64,000 nt of DNA from Candidatus Phycorickettsia trachydisci (GTDB lineage: Bacteria; Pseudomonadota; Alphaproteobacteria; Rickettsiales; Rickettsiaceae): positions 1,178,001-1,242,000 of the forward strand of contig NZ_CP027845.1 of assembly GCF_003015145.1 (NCBI RefSeq), in the 5' to 3' direction. Numbering within the stretch: the first letter of the stretch is position 1; every line of letters begins with the position of its first letter. The position numbers and the translations under genes are program-made. Shown piece by piece: positions 46,547 to 56,533 of the stretch. The notes below the pieces were generated by a model. It saw only the letters and a list, made by a program, of their open reading frames with translations, made no database searches and was not told the origin of the DNA.

Positions 46547-48817
46547 ATGTTCAAAAAAATCCTAATTATTCTCCAAAGTTTATTTTTTGTATCTAGTACT
46601 TCTGCTACATCAAACTATAATGCGCGAGAAGCTCTAAATTATGTCCAAAAAGGCCTCGATCTAATGGGTCAAGGTAGACATGAAGAAGCAATTAAGAATT
46701 ATGATACGGCAATTAGTTTAGACCCCAGTTACCCTCCTGCTTATTTGGGTAAAGGATTTTCTTTAGCTTCTTTAGAACGTTCTATAGATGCTATAAGTGA
46801 ATTTAATAAAGTTTTAGCATTGGATCCTCAAAATGCTTCAGCCTTTGCTTATAGGGGAGGTGAGTTATATAAATTAGGTAAATATCAACAAGCAATAGAT
46901 GATTGCGATAAGGCTATTAATTTAGATCAACAAGATCCTATGCCTTACCATTACAAAGCTCTATCTTTAGATAAGTTGGGTCGCTATGAAGAGGCTATAA
47001 AATTTTTTGATAAAGTTATAGCATTAAACCCCGAAGACCCAGAAGCTTATGGAGCCAAAGCACATGCTTTATTTAAATTAGGAAAGAGTCAAGAATCTCT
47101 TGAACTTCATGATAAGGCAATATTACTAGATTCTAATAACCCTATATTTTATCTTAACAAAGGCGCAGCTTTGTTAAGCTTAAAAAAACATCAAGAAGCA
47201 ATAAATTATTTTGATAAGGTTATATCTTTAGATCCTAAAGATTACATAGCTTTTTATAATAAAGGTTTTGCATTAAGTGAGATAGTTCAAAATGAAGAGG
47301 CTGTAAAGTTCTTCAAAAAAGCTATAGATATTAACCCTTTCGATCCTGAAAATCATATCGGATTAGGAGAATCTTTAAGTAAATTAGGTAGACACAAAGA
47401 AGCTTTGCTATCTTATGATAAGGCAATCAAGCTTGATCCACGCAATTATTTATTCCTCTGTAAGAAGTCAAAAGCTTTAATCCTAGATGGAAAATATCTA
47501 GAAGCAACAAAGGTTTGTGAAGCAGCTATTAAAATAAATCCAAAAGAGGTGGAAGCATATATTAATAAAGGTATCGCTTTATCTAAAATGGGTAAAAATG
47601 AAGAATCTTTAAAAGCTTATGATCAAGCAATCTCTATAAACCCTGAAGATTCCGGATTATATAATAATAAAGCTAATGTTTTAAATAGACTCAACAGATA
47701 CGAAGAAGCTGAAAAGACTTATGATCAAGCTATCAAAAATGCCCCTCAAGACCCACTAGCTTACTATAATAAAGGAACATTTTTAAGTGACCTTGAACAA
47801 TATGAGGAAGCTATTGAGAATTATGATAAATCCCTTGCTATTAATCCTAAAAACCTTGAGGCTTTGCATAACAAAAATAATGCACTGTGCCAATCTGGTA
47901 GATATGAGGAAGCCATTGAGTCCAGTGATAATACCATAAAGATGTATCCAGACAGCTCGCTGCCTTATATAACTAAAGCAAATGCATTATTTCATTTAAA
48001 GCGTTATCATGAGGCTATTAAAGTCTGTGACCAAGCGGTCAACATTAATCCCAAAGATGCTATGGCATACATGAATAAGGGCGATGCTTTATCTATGCTT
48101 AAAAACTATGATGGTGCTCTAAAAGCTTATGATCAAGCTATTCAAATAGATCCGCAGTATGTCAATGGGCATTTAAGTAAAGGTAATGAGTTAGCTGCAC
48201 TCTGTAGATATCAAGAAGCTATCAAGAGCTATGATAATGCAATAAAGCTAGACCCTACTTTAGCCAAGGCTCATTATAACAAGGGTATAGCATTAAGTAC
48301 ATTAGGAGAGCATCATCAAGCTATTAAAGCCTTTGATAAAGCTATTGAAATTAACCCTAGCTATGCCGGAGCATATCTAAATAAAGGACATAGTTTGTGC
48401 GCACTAGATAAGCTAGAAGAAGGAATTTTGCAATACGATAAAGCGATTCAATTTAATCCGGGTAATACTGATGGCTTATTTTCTAAGGCGGCAGCCTTAG
48501 TGATGTTGGGTAAAAATCAAGAAGCAATAGGATTTTTTGATAAAGTCATATCTTTAGACCCAAAAGATTTTGAAGCTTACGGTCGCAAAGGAATGGCATT
48601 AATGAATTTAGGCAAGTATGAAGATGCGATCGAAACATTTAATAAGATTATTGAGCTAGCTCCTCACCAAACTCCAGCCTATTATTACAAAAGTCAAGCA
48701 CTTTATAAACTAGACAAATATAAAGAAGCTTTAAAGGTATGCGATGAATTAATAAAAATCAGCCCTAATTTTTCAGGTGCTAGAGACTTAAGGCAGAAGA
48801 TCTTGCAAAAATTATAA
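46547..48817 (+). CDS. Exported TPR-repeat protein
   Basis: A 756-residue protein with an N-terminal signal peptide (MFKKILIILQSLFFVSSTSA, cleavage likely after TSA) and about 21 tandem tetratricopeptide repeats filling the rest (for example ALSTLGEHHQAIKAFDKAIE). It should be periplasmic or secreted and bind protein partners. It follows the other TPR gene by 22 bp and precedes the YwqK-like gene by 25 bp, suggesting one transcript. No other domain is seen. Confidence 0.88.
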   Translation: MFKKILIILQSLFFVSSTSATSNYNAREALNYVQKGLDLMGQGRHEEAIKNYDTAISLDPSYPPAYLGKGFSLASLERSIDAISEFNKVLALDPQNASAFAYRGGELYKLGKYQQAIDDCDKAINLDQQDPMPYHYKALSLDKLGRYEEAIKFFDKVIALNPEDPEAYGAKAHALFKLGKSQESLELHDKAILLDSNNPIFYLNKGAALLSLKKHQEAINYFDKVISLDPKDYIAFYNKGFALSEIVQNEEAVKFFKKAIDINPFDPENHIGLGESLSKLGRHKEALLSYDKAIKLDPRNYLFLCKKSKALILDGKYLEATKVCEAAIKINPKEVEAYINKGIALSKMGKNEESLKAYDQAISINPEDSGLYNNKANVLNRLNRYEEAEKTYDQAIKNAPQDPLAYYNKGTFLSDLEQYEEAIENYDKSLAINPKNLEALHNKNNALCQSGRYEEAIESSDNTIKMYPDSSLPYITKANALFHLKRYHEAIKVCDQAVNINPKDAMAYMNKGDALSMLKNYDGALKAYDQAIQIDPQYVNGHLSKGNELAALCRYQEAIKSYDNAIKLDPTLAKAHYNKGIALSTLGEHHQAIKAFDKAIEINPSYAGAYLNKGHSLCALDKLEEGILQYDKAIQFNPGNTDGLFSKAAALVMLGKNQEAIGFFDKVISLDPKDFEAYGRKGMALMNLGKYEDAIETFNKIIELAPHQTPAYYYKSQALYKLDKYKEALKVCDELIKISPNFSGARDLRQKILQKL

Positions 48818-48842
48818 CTAAATATTAAATCCATTCAGCATT

Positions 48843-49418
48843 ATGAAAAGAAATATAGAAACTAGAGAATATGATGACGGATCTAGAGGACGTTTTGAAA
48901 AATTAAATGGCAAGCATGATGGCCTTTGGCAAATTTTTTATCCAAACGGTAAAATTAAGTGGGAAAAGCAGATGTCTAAAGGATTTGATCATGGTTATTC
49001 TAGGAAATTTAACCAAGATGGTTACCTTGTAGAAGAAAGATACTATTTTAAAGATGTTTTAGACGGTTGTTGGAAGATTTTTGACGATATGGGAAGATTA
49101 AAAGAAGAAACTTTTTTTGATATGGGATACGCTTTAAGAGAAAAAGTTTATGATTCTGAGGGTAATGTGATAAAAGATGAAGCAAAAGATAATTTAGTAT
49201 CATATAATGCAATAAAAGATCTACCTTATATTAGGCAAGATTTTAAGGTTATTAGAAAACATGTCAAGTTTTCTTCTGATTCAATTTATGAGGCTGAGAA
49301 GGTAATACAAGAATTCAAAAGAACCGCATTTAAAATTCGCCCCACACCACTAGATCATGAATTATCTAAGAAGAGCAACTCTTATGTGGGAGACATTAAC
49401 CTTGGCAGAGAAGGATAA
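48843..49418 (+). CDS. YwqK-like MORN-variant protein, possibly N-terminal part of a broken fusion
   Basis: A 191-residue protein with three to four MORN-variant/YwqK repeats at residues 15-110 (GLWQIFYPNGKIKWEKQMSK, GCWKIFDDMGRLKEETFF). YwqK-type proteins serve as antitoxins in Bacillus LXG loci. After TAA 49416-49418 the same frame would read IWPKCADG, resembling the WP-x-C motif at the start of DUF1963 domains, whose remainder is in the next ORF. I think one YwqK-DUF1963 gene was broken here by a stop and a frameshift, but two separate genes cannot be excluded. Confidence 0.65.
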   Translation: MKRNIETREYDDGSRGRFEKLNGKHDGLWQIFYPNGKIKWEKQMSKGFDHGYSRKFNQDGYLVEERYYFKDVLDGCWKIFDDMGRLKEETFFDMGYALREKVYDSEGNVIKDEAKDNLVSYNAIKDLPYIRQDFKVIRKHVKFSSDSIYEAEKVIQEFKRTAFKIRPTPLDHELSKKSNSYVGDINLGREG

Positions 49419-49420
49419 AT

Positions 49421-49945
49421 TTGGCCAAAGTGCGCAGATGGGGTACTTATCTATCACCTATAATACAATTACATATTCCCGAGTTAAAGAAAGTACCTTA
49501 TATTTTAAAAGATTTGGATTATTTAATGATTTTTCTTCATTCAGATGGATATTATTATAATAGTAACGAAGATCATATACCAATTAGAGCTTATAGAAAA
49601 GGATCTAAATTAGTTCCTTTGCAAAAACCTCAAAACGTCATATGCAACCCTTTGTTAGCAAAATTTGAAGAAATTGATGATTATCCTAGTGATGATATGC
49701 CTACAGGATTGAGCCAGTGGTTTCACGGTCAAGATAATGAAGATATCTATACATGCTGTTCTGATAGTAAGGTCGGTGGTTGGCCACGATGGATACAAAC
49801 TTCAGAATTATGCGGCAAATACCAATTTGTCTTGCAAATAGACGCTAGTGGTGAAGAATATTGGGAATGGGGAGACTGTCCTATTTTATATATTTTTAGG
49901 CATATAGTTAAAAGAAATTTTCATGCATCAACTCAATTTTGTTAA
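49421..49945 (+). CDS. DUF1963 (YwqG-like) protein, probably 3' part of a broken gene
   Basis: A 174-residue frame with a TTG start. It has the DUF1963 core: LSPIIQLHIPEL, LMIFLHSDGYYYN, SKVGGWPRWIQ, FVLQIDASGEEYWEWGDCPI and a final YIFRH strand. The function of the family is unknown; in Bacillus, ywqG and ywqK lie in the same LXG toxin region. There is no convincing ribosome binding site and only 2 bp between it and the previous stop, which favours a broken single gene. Confidence 0.65.
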   Translation: MAKVRRWGTYLSPIIQLHIPELKKVPYILKDLDYLMIFLHSDGYYYNSNEDHIPIRAYRKGSKLVPLQKPQNVICNPLLAKFEEIDDYPSDDMPTGLSQWFHGQDNEDIYTCCSDSKVGGWPRWIQTSELCGKYQFVLQIDASGEEYWEWGDCPILYIFRHIVKRNFHASTQFC

Positions 49946-49969
49946 GGTATATGTAAAGGTTTAGATTTA

Positions 49970-51108
49970 ATCTGACATTTAGTATAATTATATATAATAA
50001 ATGAAAGGTTAAATATATGAACTTAAATCAGAAAATTATCAAACCTAAAATAGGTCTTTTGGAGTTAGCTAAGCAATTAGGCAACGTTTCAAGCGCAAAG
50101 CTATAGGTTACAGCCGTGATAGTTATTATCGCTTCAAAGAGATCTATGAAACAGGTGGAGAAGAAGCATTAGTAGAAATTAGTCGTAAGAAGCCAATACT
50201 TGCTAATAGAGTAGAAGATTATATCGAAAAAGCTGTTTACGATATGGCTATCGAGCAACCAGCTTGGGGACAGCTCAGAGTCTCAAATGAGCTTAAAAAA
50301 ATGGGTATATTGATATCACCCACAGGAGTTAGATTGGTGTGGTTACGTAACGATTTAAATAATTTTAAGAAGCGTCTAAGCACTTTAGAAACCAAATCCG
50401 CTCAAGATGGTATAATATTGACAGAAAGCCAACTACAAGCGTTAGAACGTAAAAAGAACTTAGTAGAAGCTTAAAGCGAGAAATACAGACCGAACATCCT
50501 GGCTATTTAGGAGCACAAGATACATATTATGTAGCTAATTTTAAAGGTGTAGGAAGAGTATATCAACAAACATTTATAGATACATACTCAAGAGTGGCTA
50601 GCGCTAAGCTCTATTCAGATAAAACAGCTATTACTTCAGCTGACTTACTTAATGATAGAGTAATACTATTTTTTGATGAGTATAAAATACCGCTATTACG
50701 TATCTTAACAGATCGAGGGACGGAATTTTGTGATAAGTTGGAAAATCATGCATATCAGCTATTTTTGAGCATAGAAGCTATTGATCATACTAGGACCAAA
50801 GCTTACCATCCTCAAACTAATGGAATAGTGGAGAGGTTTCATAAGACGATGAAGAATGAGTTTTATGATTCTGTATTTAGAAAAAAGATTTACTCTTCTT
50901 TAGAGGAATTACAGGATGATGTTGATAGATGGTTGGAATATTATAATGAAGAAAGGCCTCATGCTGGTAAGTATTGTTATGGAAAGACTCCTATGCAGAC
51001 CTTTTTAGATTCAAAACATATAGCTGTTGAAAAGTCTAATGAAGCTAGCTATTATGAAAATAGTAATTTGTCCTAATACAACAAATTATTTCATCTTGTC
51101 TGTCAGAT
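49970..51108 (+). mobile_element. IS481-family insertion sequence remnant
   Basis: About 1.1 kb. Short imperfect inverted ends are seen: ATCTGACA at 49970-49977 and TGTCAGAT at 51101-51108. It carries one decayed transposase gene. Its right end abuts the 3'-truncated resolvase at 51122, so it probably inserted into that gene. Confidence 0.65.
50017..51076 (+). pseudogene. IS481-family transposase, two frameshifts
   Basis: Three consecutive frames together give a whole IS481-type transposase: an N-terminal helix-turn-helix (MNLNQKIIKPKIGLLELAKQ, GYSRDSYYRFKEIYETGGEE), HTH_29-type linker (50244-50474, AWGQLRVSNELKKMGILISP), then the rve integrase core (50594-51076) with TFIDTYSRV, LTDRGTEFCD and TNGIVERFHK for the DDE triad. 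Frameshifts are near 50095 and 50472. It is not functional as read. Confidence 0.85.
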
Positions 51109-51121
51109 CAAGTATAGACTT

Positions 51122-51584
51122 TTACATTTGGGCTTTAGATAAGGCAGATTTTCTACCTCCTTTACGTCCTCTAGCGCGTGCTGCAGCTAATCCCGCTTTT
51201 GTTCTTTCTCTGATAAGTTCAGTCTCAAACTTCGCTAATGCAGCGAAAATGCCAAACACTAATCTGCCATTAGGAGTTGTGGTGTCAATATTAGCTCCTT
51301 GGCCAGCTAGGACTTTAAATCCAACTTGACGTTCTGAAAGGTCTTGTACGGTATTGACTAAATGTTTAAGGTCTCTATCTAATCTATCAAGTTTCCAAAC
51401 TACTAATGTATCGCCTTCTCGTAGAGCTTTGAGACAAGCTATAAGACTTGGACGCTTTGGTTCCAGATGCTTGATCTTCATAAATATTTTCTTCTAACAC
51501 ACCGGAATTTATTAATGCATCTTTTTGAAGGTCAAAATTTTGAGAACCGTCAACTTTAGAAACTCTGATATAACCAATTTTCAT
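51122..51584 (-). pseudogene. tnpR: Resolvase remnant, frameshifted and 3'-truncated
   Basis: The first 43 codons (51584 leftward, MKIGYIRVSKVDGSQNFDLQ) and the rest (51481-51122) are in different frames; the sequence is nearly identical to the tnpR at 25283. The C-terminal helix-turn-helix is missing beyond ALSKAQ, where the IS481 element begins. The upstream palindrome AAACGAGCGTTT is retained at 51602-51613. Confidence 0.88.
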
Positions 51585-51601
51585 AATAAATTTTGTATCT
51601 T

Positions 51602-51613
51602 AAACGAGCGTTT
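51602..51613. repeat. AAACGAGCGTTT palindrome upstream of a resolvase remnant
   Basis: Same position relative to the tnpR start as the palindrome at 25254-25265 (AAACGATCGTTT), with one substitution in the centre. It separates the resolvase remnant from the ankyrin gene at 51750. Confidence 0.5.
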
Positions 51614-51749
51614 GTGAAACAATAAAAATTATCATTTTCAGAAGTAGCTCGCAATGGAATATTTATTGAGATGATATGCAAAATGTTTTCTTTACTTTAA
51701 TACTTTATTATATTATACTCTTAAAAATTAATTCAATTATTAGATTTGC

Positions 51750-54590
51750 ATGACTCAATTAAGTAATAATTTGCCTTTACACGAAGCAATTAAGAAAAAC
51801 AAGATAAAGGAAGTTGATAGACTACTACAAGAAGCAGGTGATGATGAGGCAAAAATAATTTCAATTTCAAGAATAAATAAATTCCAGCAAAACGCACTTC
51901 ATCTTGCTGCAGCGGAGCATAATGCTGCAATATTAGAACTTTTACTAGACGCTAATCCCACTCCTTATGTATTGAATGCTCAAGATGAAAATGGTAAAAC
52001 ACCCCTTCATTATGCAACTAGAGATGAAAAGAGTACTAAATGTGCTGAACTGCTTTTAAGAAAAAGGGCAGATATTAATGCACGAGATTTTCTTGGAAAT
52101 GCAGCTTTACACTTGGCTTTAAAAGACAAAGATTTTGGTATGTTAAAATTTTTGTTAAGTAGCAAAGCTAATATAGACATACCGAATGGTTCCAACTACT
52201 CTCCTTTGAGAATAGCTTACATGCAAGGTAATGAAGAAATGATAAGGATATTGCTAAATGGTGGAGCAAATCCTAATGCTATCTGTGATAATAGAGACAA
52301 CACCTTATTACATATAAATTCAGAAAGAAATGATCTTTCTCAAGTGCAATTTTTATTAAGTAAAGGAGCCGATCCAAACATATGCAATAAATTAGGATAT
52401 GCTCCTTTAAGAATAGCTCATATGCAAGGTAGTGGAGAAATGATGGGGCTATTGCTAAACAATGGAGCAAAACCTGATACCGCGTGTGATGATAGAGGGA
52501 ATACTTTATTACATATAAATTCAGAAAGAAATAATATCCCTAATCTACAATTTTTGTTAAGTAAAGGCGCCAATCCAAATATTGGCAATTGCAATATGGA
52601 GACACCCTTACACTTAGCTATTAAGTTTGGTTCACTAGATGCAGTAAGGATGTTTTTACAGTTACCAAACATCAAAGTTAATAGAGATATCTATGGTAAC
52701 ACACCTTTAAAAAGTGCTATTCAATTAGGTCTTACAAAATTCCCAGGTCTCTTAGACTTCGTACCAAAACTTTTTGAAAATGATGATGTCACAGACTATG
52801 CTAATGTCTTACTTGCGTTAGTTGACGCAGAAAGAGAGGACTTAGTCAAATTATTTTTAAACGGATCTAAAAGTGACATCATCGCTTCTGAAGCTTTAGA
52901 ATTAGCGATTGAAAATGATTTGGCTGAAATAGCGAAACATTTTTTCACCTATGATAGTCAAAACTATGAATTAGGTCTTAGAAATGCATTAAAGCACAGT
53001 AACCTTGAGGCGGTCAAATATATATTGAATAAAAAGCCTGAGCTTATAAATAAACGTTTTAAGTCAGATGAGAAATTTCCAACGGTCAGTAAACATATAA
53101 ATCATCGTCTTGTATGCAAAGATCCATTTTCTTCAACACCTTTATTTATTGCTGCACGTGAGTCTAAAAGTGAAGTGGTGGAATTTCTTTTAGAGAAGTG
53201 GCTTCAATATAAACCACAAAGTAAAAAAGGTTCTGCACCTTCAAATGATGGCTCAAAAGAACATCTCTTCTTATTGTATATACACGCTACGTATAATCCT
53301 GATAGCGCTGAGATAATCAATTTTCTTGCGAAAAACAAGATTGAAGGAATTGATAAAGTTGCGCCAGATATAGTTAAACATAGCGCTTTAATACAAGCTG
53401 TTAAGAATCATTCATATGATGCTATAAAAGCTTTGTTAAATAATGGAGCGGAAGTTATTTCTGATAAACTTCATCATGATCTTAATTCTTGGCAAAAAGA
53501 GTTAGTAGATTCATCTAATTTCTTGAAGTCTATAAAAGTGCTTGTAAAGCATGGCTTTGATATTAATGACAGGTCAGGATTAGTAATAGGAGATCATTCA
53601 GTCGACTTTGCGGGATATGGCAACAATATAGAAGCAATGGGGCTATTATGGAGCTTCGCAGACGCTAAAATACTTTCATATTGTATTAATCGTCCATTAG
53701 TTAAAGCAAGGATTGAAGAAGTTTTGAAGACTAAGAATGGTTTATTAGTCTGGGCTAACATTTGGCATTTATGTTTTCATGAACAAAAGCCAGAGTATGA
53801 AAGGTTTGGAGAAGAGTTATTGCTTAAATTACCCAAAGTTGAATCAAACTTACAAGAAATACTCAAACAAGAAGCTGCAGAAGTAGAAAAATTAAGCAAA
53901 GAAATAACTGACTTAATCAAAGAATTAAATGAAAAGAGCCAGCCACAGAAAAATGACCTATTAGAAGAAAAAATCAACAAATTGTTTGAAATTCTATATG
54001 AAGAAGAGGATTTTTATAATAGAGCTCAGGCTATGGGAAATAAGATAAAAGATACATTAAAAGCTAATCCTATTGATCCAACATTGCCACAAATAAGTAA
54101 ATTTATAGAACAAATAAAAGTACCGATTTCATCATTAATACAATTAAATATAGACAAGTATTCAGCGATAGTAAGAAAAGAAGAGGGCGAGCATCCGCCT
54201 ATTTTAAGTGTAGAGGGTGAGAAAAATAGTACTTTATCCTTAATGTGTTCGTTTATGGAAGGTAAAGATTTAAATAGTTTTAAAGACATTATTCCACTTG
54301 GGGCTAAACCTAAAATAACCAAACCAACAAAAGACAAATCAACAAAAAGAGCAAAACTCATAAATTTATATGCTCAAGGAAGTTCTGAAAATAGTTCTTC
54401 GTCAGAAGATGACAATAATTCCCTAAAGGGTTATTTATCTGATACCAATTTGTCTGGAAATTCAAATGGCTTAATGAAAGTAGGCGAAAATTTTTTCTTA
54501 GAGGGTTATTCATCTGACGATACTATTGTGTCTAAGAATCAAGATGGTTTAATGGGATTAGAAGCCTACCCTTTCTTAGCTGATCTATAG
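51750..54590 (+). CDS. Large ankyrin-repeat protein
   Basis: A 946-residue protein with about nine or ten ankyrin repeats in residues 5-330 (KTPLHYATRDEKSTKCAELL, AALHLALKDKDFGMLKFLLS) and scattered, weaker repeats to about 620. A coiled coil follows at about 700-755 (EAAEVEKLSKEITDLIKELN), then an acidic Ser-rich tail (SSENSSSSEDDNNSLKGYLS) in which LxGYxSD is repeated. Two repeats are near-duplicates (TLLHINSERNDL and TLLHINSERNNI), indicating recent internal duplication. No signal peptide; a type IV-secreted effector is plausible but unproven. Confidence 0.88.
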   Translation: MTQLSNNLPLHEAIKKNKIKEVDRLLQEAGDDEAKIISISRINKFQQNALHLAAAEHNAAILELLLDANPTPYVLNAQDENGKTPLHYATRDEKSTKCAELLLRKRADINARDFLGNAALHLALKDKDFGMLKFLLSSKANIDIPNGSNYSPLRIAYMQGNEEMIRILLNGGANPNAICDNRDNTLLHINSERNDLSQVQFLLSKGADPNICNKLGYAPLRIAHMQGSGEMMGLLLNNGAKPDTACDDRGNTLLHINSERNNIPNLQFLLSKGANPNIGNCNMETPLHLAIKFGSLDAVRMFLQLPNIKVNRDIYGNTPLKSAIQLGLTKFPGLLDFVPKLFENDDVTDYANVLLALVDAEREDLVKLFLNGSKSDIIASEALELAIENDLAEIAKHFFTYDSQNYELGLRNALKHSNLEAVKYILNKKPELINKRFKSDEKFPTVSKHINHRLVCKDPFSSTPLFIAARESKSEVVEFLLEKWLQYKPQSKKGSAPSNDGSKEHLFLLYIHATYNPDSAEIINFLAKNKIEGIDKVAPDIVKHSALIQAVKNHSYDAIKALLNNGAEVISDKLHHDLNSWQKELVDSSNFLKSIKVLVKHGFDINDRSGLVIGDHSVDFAGYGNNIEAMGLLWSFADAKILSYCINRPLVKARIEEVLKTKNGLLVWANIWHLCFHEQKPEYERFGEELLLKLPKVESNLQEILKQEAAEVEKLSKEITDLIKELNEKSQPQKNDLLEEKINKLFEILYEEEDFYNRAQAMGNKIKDTLKANPIDPTLPQISKFIEQIKVPISSLIQLNIDKYSAIVRKEEGEHPPILSVEGEKNSTLSLMCSFMEGKDLNSFKDIIPLGAKPKITKPTKDKSTKRAKLINLYAQGSSENSSSSEDDNNSLKGYLSDTNLSGNSNGLMKVGENFFLEGYSSDDTIVSKNQDGLMGLEAYPFLADL

Positions 54591-54612
54591 TCTAAGGAAC
54601 TGCAGCCAATGA

Positions 54613-54872
54613 TTAGGACAGAGAAGTCATTAAACTAAGAGAGTCATTTGCAATATTTATTTTCTCAATCAGCATATTATCTAAACTAAGATTACCACCT
54701 AGAACCCCAGCAGGAGTTTGCTTGCTACTAAAAACAGCATCTCCTTGATCGAGTAATTGCTTCTTCCACGTATAAATCAAACCTTCAGTTACTTAGTATT
54801 TGGAGATGATTTGAGCGATTAAGCTCCTAAAGCAAGTTTAAACTTGAAATGGACATTATAATTTTTTCGCAT
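54613..54872 (-). pseudogene. IS3-family OrfA remnant
   Basis: Minus-strand translation gives MRKNYNVHFKFKLALGA, then, after a frame change and one in-frame stop, IAQIISKY-stop-VTEGLIYTWKKQLLDQG and DAVFSSK. This is the helix-turn-helix OrfA of an IS3-type element (pattern KYQV-x-x-x-x-I-x-x-WKKQLL). OrfB is absent. Confidence 0.7.
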
Positions 54873-55191
54873 ATTTTCTCTTATTAAATTTTAAGTCAAT
54901 TACATGCAAAAAAACTCTTTTAATACTTTATCCAATTTTCTGGGTGCATTACGATTAAGGCTTTTAACACAGGATCTTCTGATGCGGTTACCACTTCCAA
55001 TGTAGGAGCTATCAACTCTGAAGCAACTGGTATTAAATTTTGTGGTATCTATGATGTTACTGCAGCACCCCCCAATTCAATTATATTAGGATGACTCTTA
55101 ACCTTATTAATGTTAAGTTAAAGTTATTTATCAATCCTAACAAAGTTAAATTAACTAGTTAGATATTTTTATAAAGCTATAATAAAATAAA
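54873..55191 (+). other. Non-coding stretch with a degraded coding remnant
   Basis: A 319-bp gap. At 54957-55094 the plus strand has a short open frame, without a start, reading KAFNTGSSDAVTTSNVGAIN and then TGIKFCGIYDVTAAPPNSII before a TGA. It looks like the end of a decayed surface-protein gene but I cannot name it. Nothing else is seen. Confidence 0.25.
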
Positions 55192-55641
55192 TTATGCTAT
55201 CTCTATTGAATTTATTGCACTATCAGCCCCAGCTACATATTTTATATGAACCCCATTAGGCTCTATTTCCCCAGTAGTTAAAGAATCCTCACATGTTAAC
55301 TCATCAACTTCTGTACTAAGTGCTTTTTCAGGATATATGAAATTTTTGATGTCGCTCACTCTTCCTTTTAAATCGACATCCATCAACCAAGATACCAACT
55401 TAAATGCTACACAAAACAAAAATATTTTTTGCACTAATCCTTCCATTCGGTCTACAGCATGATCTATGGATCCGTTTAATTGATTACCCACCTCAGTTAA
55501 AACAACATTTGTTATTTGTGCTGCAGCATGATCTACAGACTGATTTACAGACTGATTTAATTGATTGCCAACTTGAGTAATAACAGGATCTATAGCTCCC
55601 ATGATACAATTATTTACGTAGTTTGAAATAGTTGAAGGCAT
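55192..55641 (-). CDS. Small membrane-associated hypothetical protein
   Basis: A 149-residue protein. The N-terminal half contains repeated amphipathic segments (VITQVGNQLNQSVNQSVDHA and VLTEVGNQLNGSIDHAVDRM, an internal duplication), followed by one hydrophobic segment near residues 72-88 (IFLFCVAFKLVSWLM) and an acidic tail. I do not recognise the family. It is the last gene before the conserved backbone. Confidence 0.55.
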   Translation of the reverse strand: MPSTISNYVNNCIMGAIDPVITQVGNQLNQSVNQSVDHAAAQITNVVLTEVGNQLNGSIDHAVDRMEGLVQKIFLFCVAFKLVSWLMDVDLKGRVSDIKNFIYPEKALSTEVDELTCEDSLTTGEIEPNGVHIKYVAGADSAINSIEIA

Positions 55642-55861
55642 ATAATTATAAACTTCTATATTAATAATATTGACTTTTCTACTATGCGACCTAATTAGAT
55701 TTCACTATTATAAGCATTAAAAGGACTAATTTTTAGATAGACTATTTACAATGCTTAATACATTAAATCTCTTATTAGTTATTATAGCATAAAGTAATTA
55801 TAGCATTAGTTTGCGTATTGTGCAAGTATTTTTTATGTCAAGTTAATAAAAATTAATACTT

Positions 55862-56533
55862 TTAAAAAAAGATGGAAGGTTTTGCGCTAGGTGGACGAAT
55901 GTATAGAGGTTGAATTTGAGATGATAAATCTTGTAGATTACCAGCTGTCATAATTAAGGACCTAGCATTTATTTGCCCAAACCTAGGCAATATGATAATG
56001 TTTTCAGGAAAATCATACACATTCACTAAAGAAATACCACTACCACTAATAGCCGTTAACTTATCAAAGCTTTTAATATAGTTAATTGCTTGGATATTAT
56101 TCATTACTTCAGTCTCAGAGATAGGTTCTAAGTCCATATTAAATGTTTGGACATATAGCAGTGTTGATGATGCTTCAAGCAATACGATGATATTTTGAGC
56201 TTTACGAGAGATCTGCTTGCGAGCTCTGTAGGCAGCTACTTGAAAATTTGTTACGCATATAGGCGATATATGAGGTGCCGCAAATAAAATCCCTTTAGCA
56301 GCACTCAAACCTATCCTGATGCCCGTAAAGCTACCAGGACCATTTGTAACAGCTAAATGAGTTATGTCTTGATAATTTAGGTTTGCTTGCTTGAAAGCTT
56401 GATCAATTAAAGAAAATAAATGCTCTGCCTGCATTTGCAGCTCCGGATCTTCTATGAAGGCAAGAAGTTTATTGTTTGAAGATATAGCACAAGAAGCTCG
56501 CGCGCAGCTTGTATCAATTGCTAAAATGTTCAT
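55862..56533 (-). CDS. tsaB: tRNA threonylcarbamoyladenosine biosynthesis protein TsaB
   Basis: A 223-residue member of the ASKHA fold that, with TsaD and TsaE, transfers the threonylcarbamoyl group to A37 of ANN-decoding tRNAs. The family start MNILAIDTSCARASCAI, the AEHLFSLID segment and TNGPGSFTGIRIGLSAAKGI are clear. The N-terminal domain is canonical; the C-terminal half is less conserved, as usual. The start overlaps the 3' end of holB by 20 bp, so translation is coupled. Confidence 0.93.
   Translation of the reverse strand: MNILAIDTSCARASCAISSNNKLLAFIEDPELQMQAEHLFSLIDQAFKQANLNYQDITHLAVTNGPGSFTGIRIGLSAAKGILFAAPHISPICVTNFQVAAYRARKQISRKAQNIIVLLEASSTLLYVQTFNMDLEPISETEVMNNIQAINYIKSFDKLTAISGSGISLVNVYDFPENIIILPRFGQINARSLIMTAGNLQDLSSQIQPLYIRPPSAKPSIFF

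Noticed and set aside
49357-49560. 67-codon frame overlapping the YwqK/DUF1963 junction
   Set aside because: It has no domain similarity and lies in the frame not used by either recognised part.
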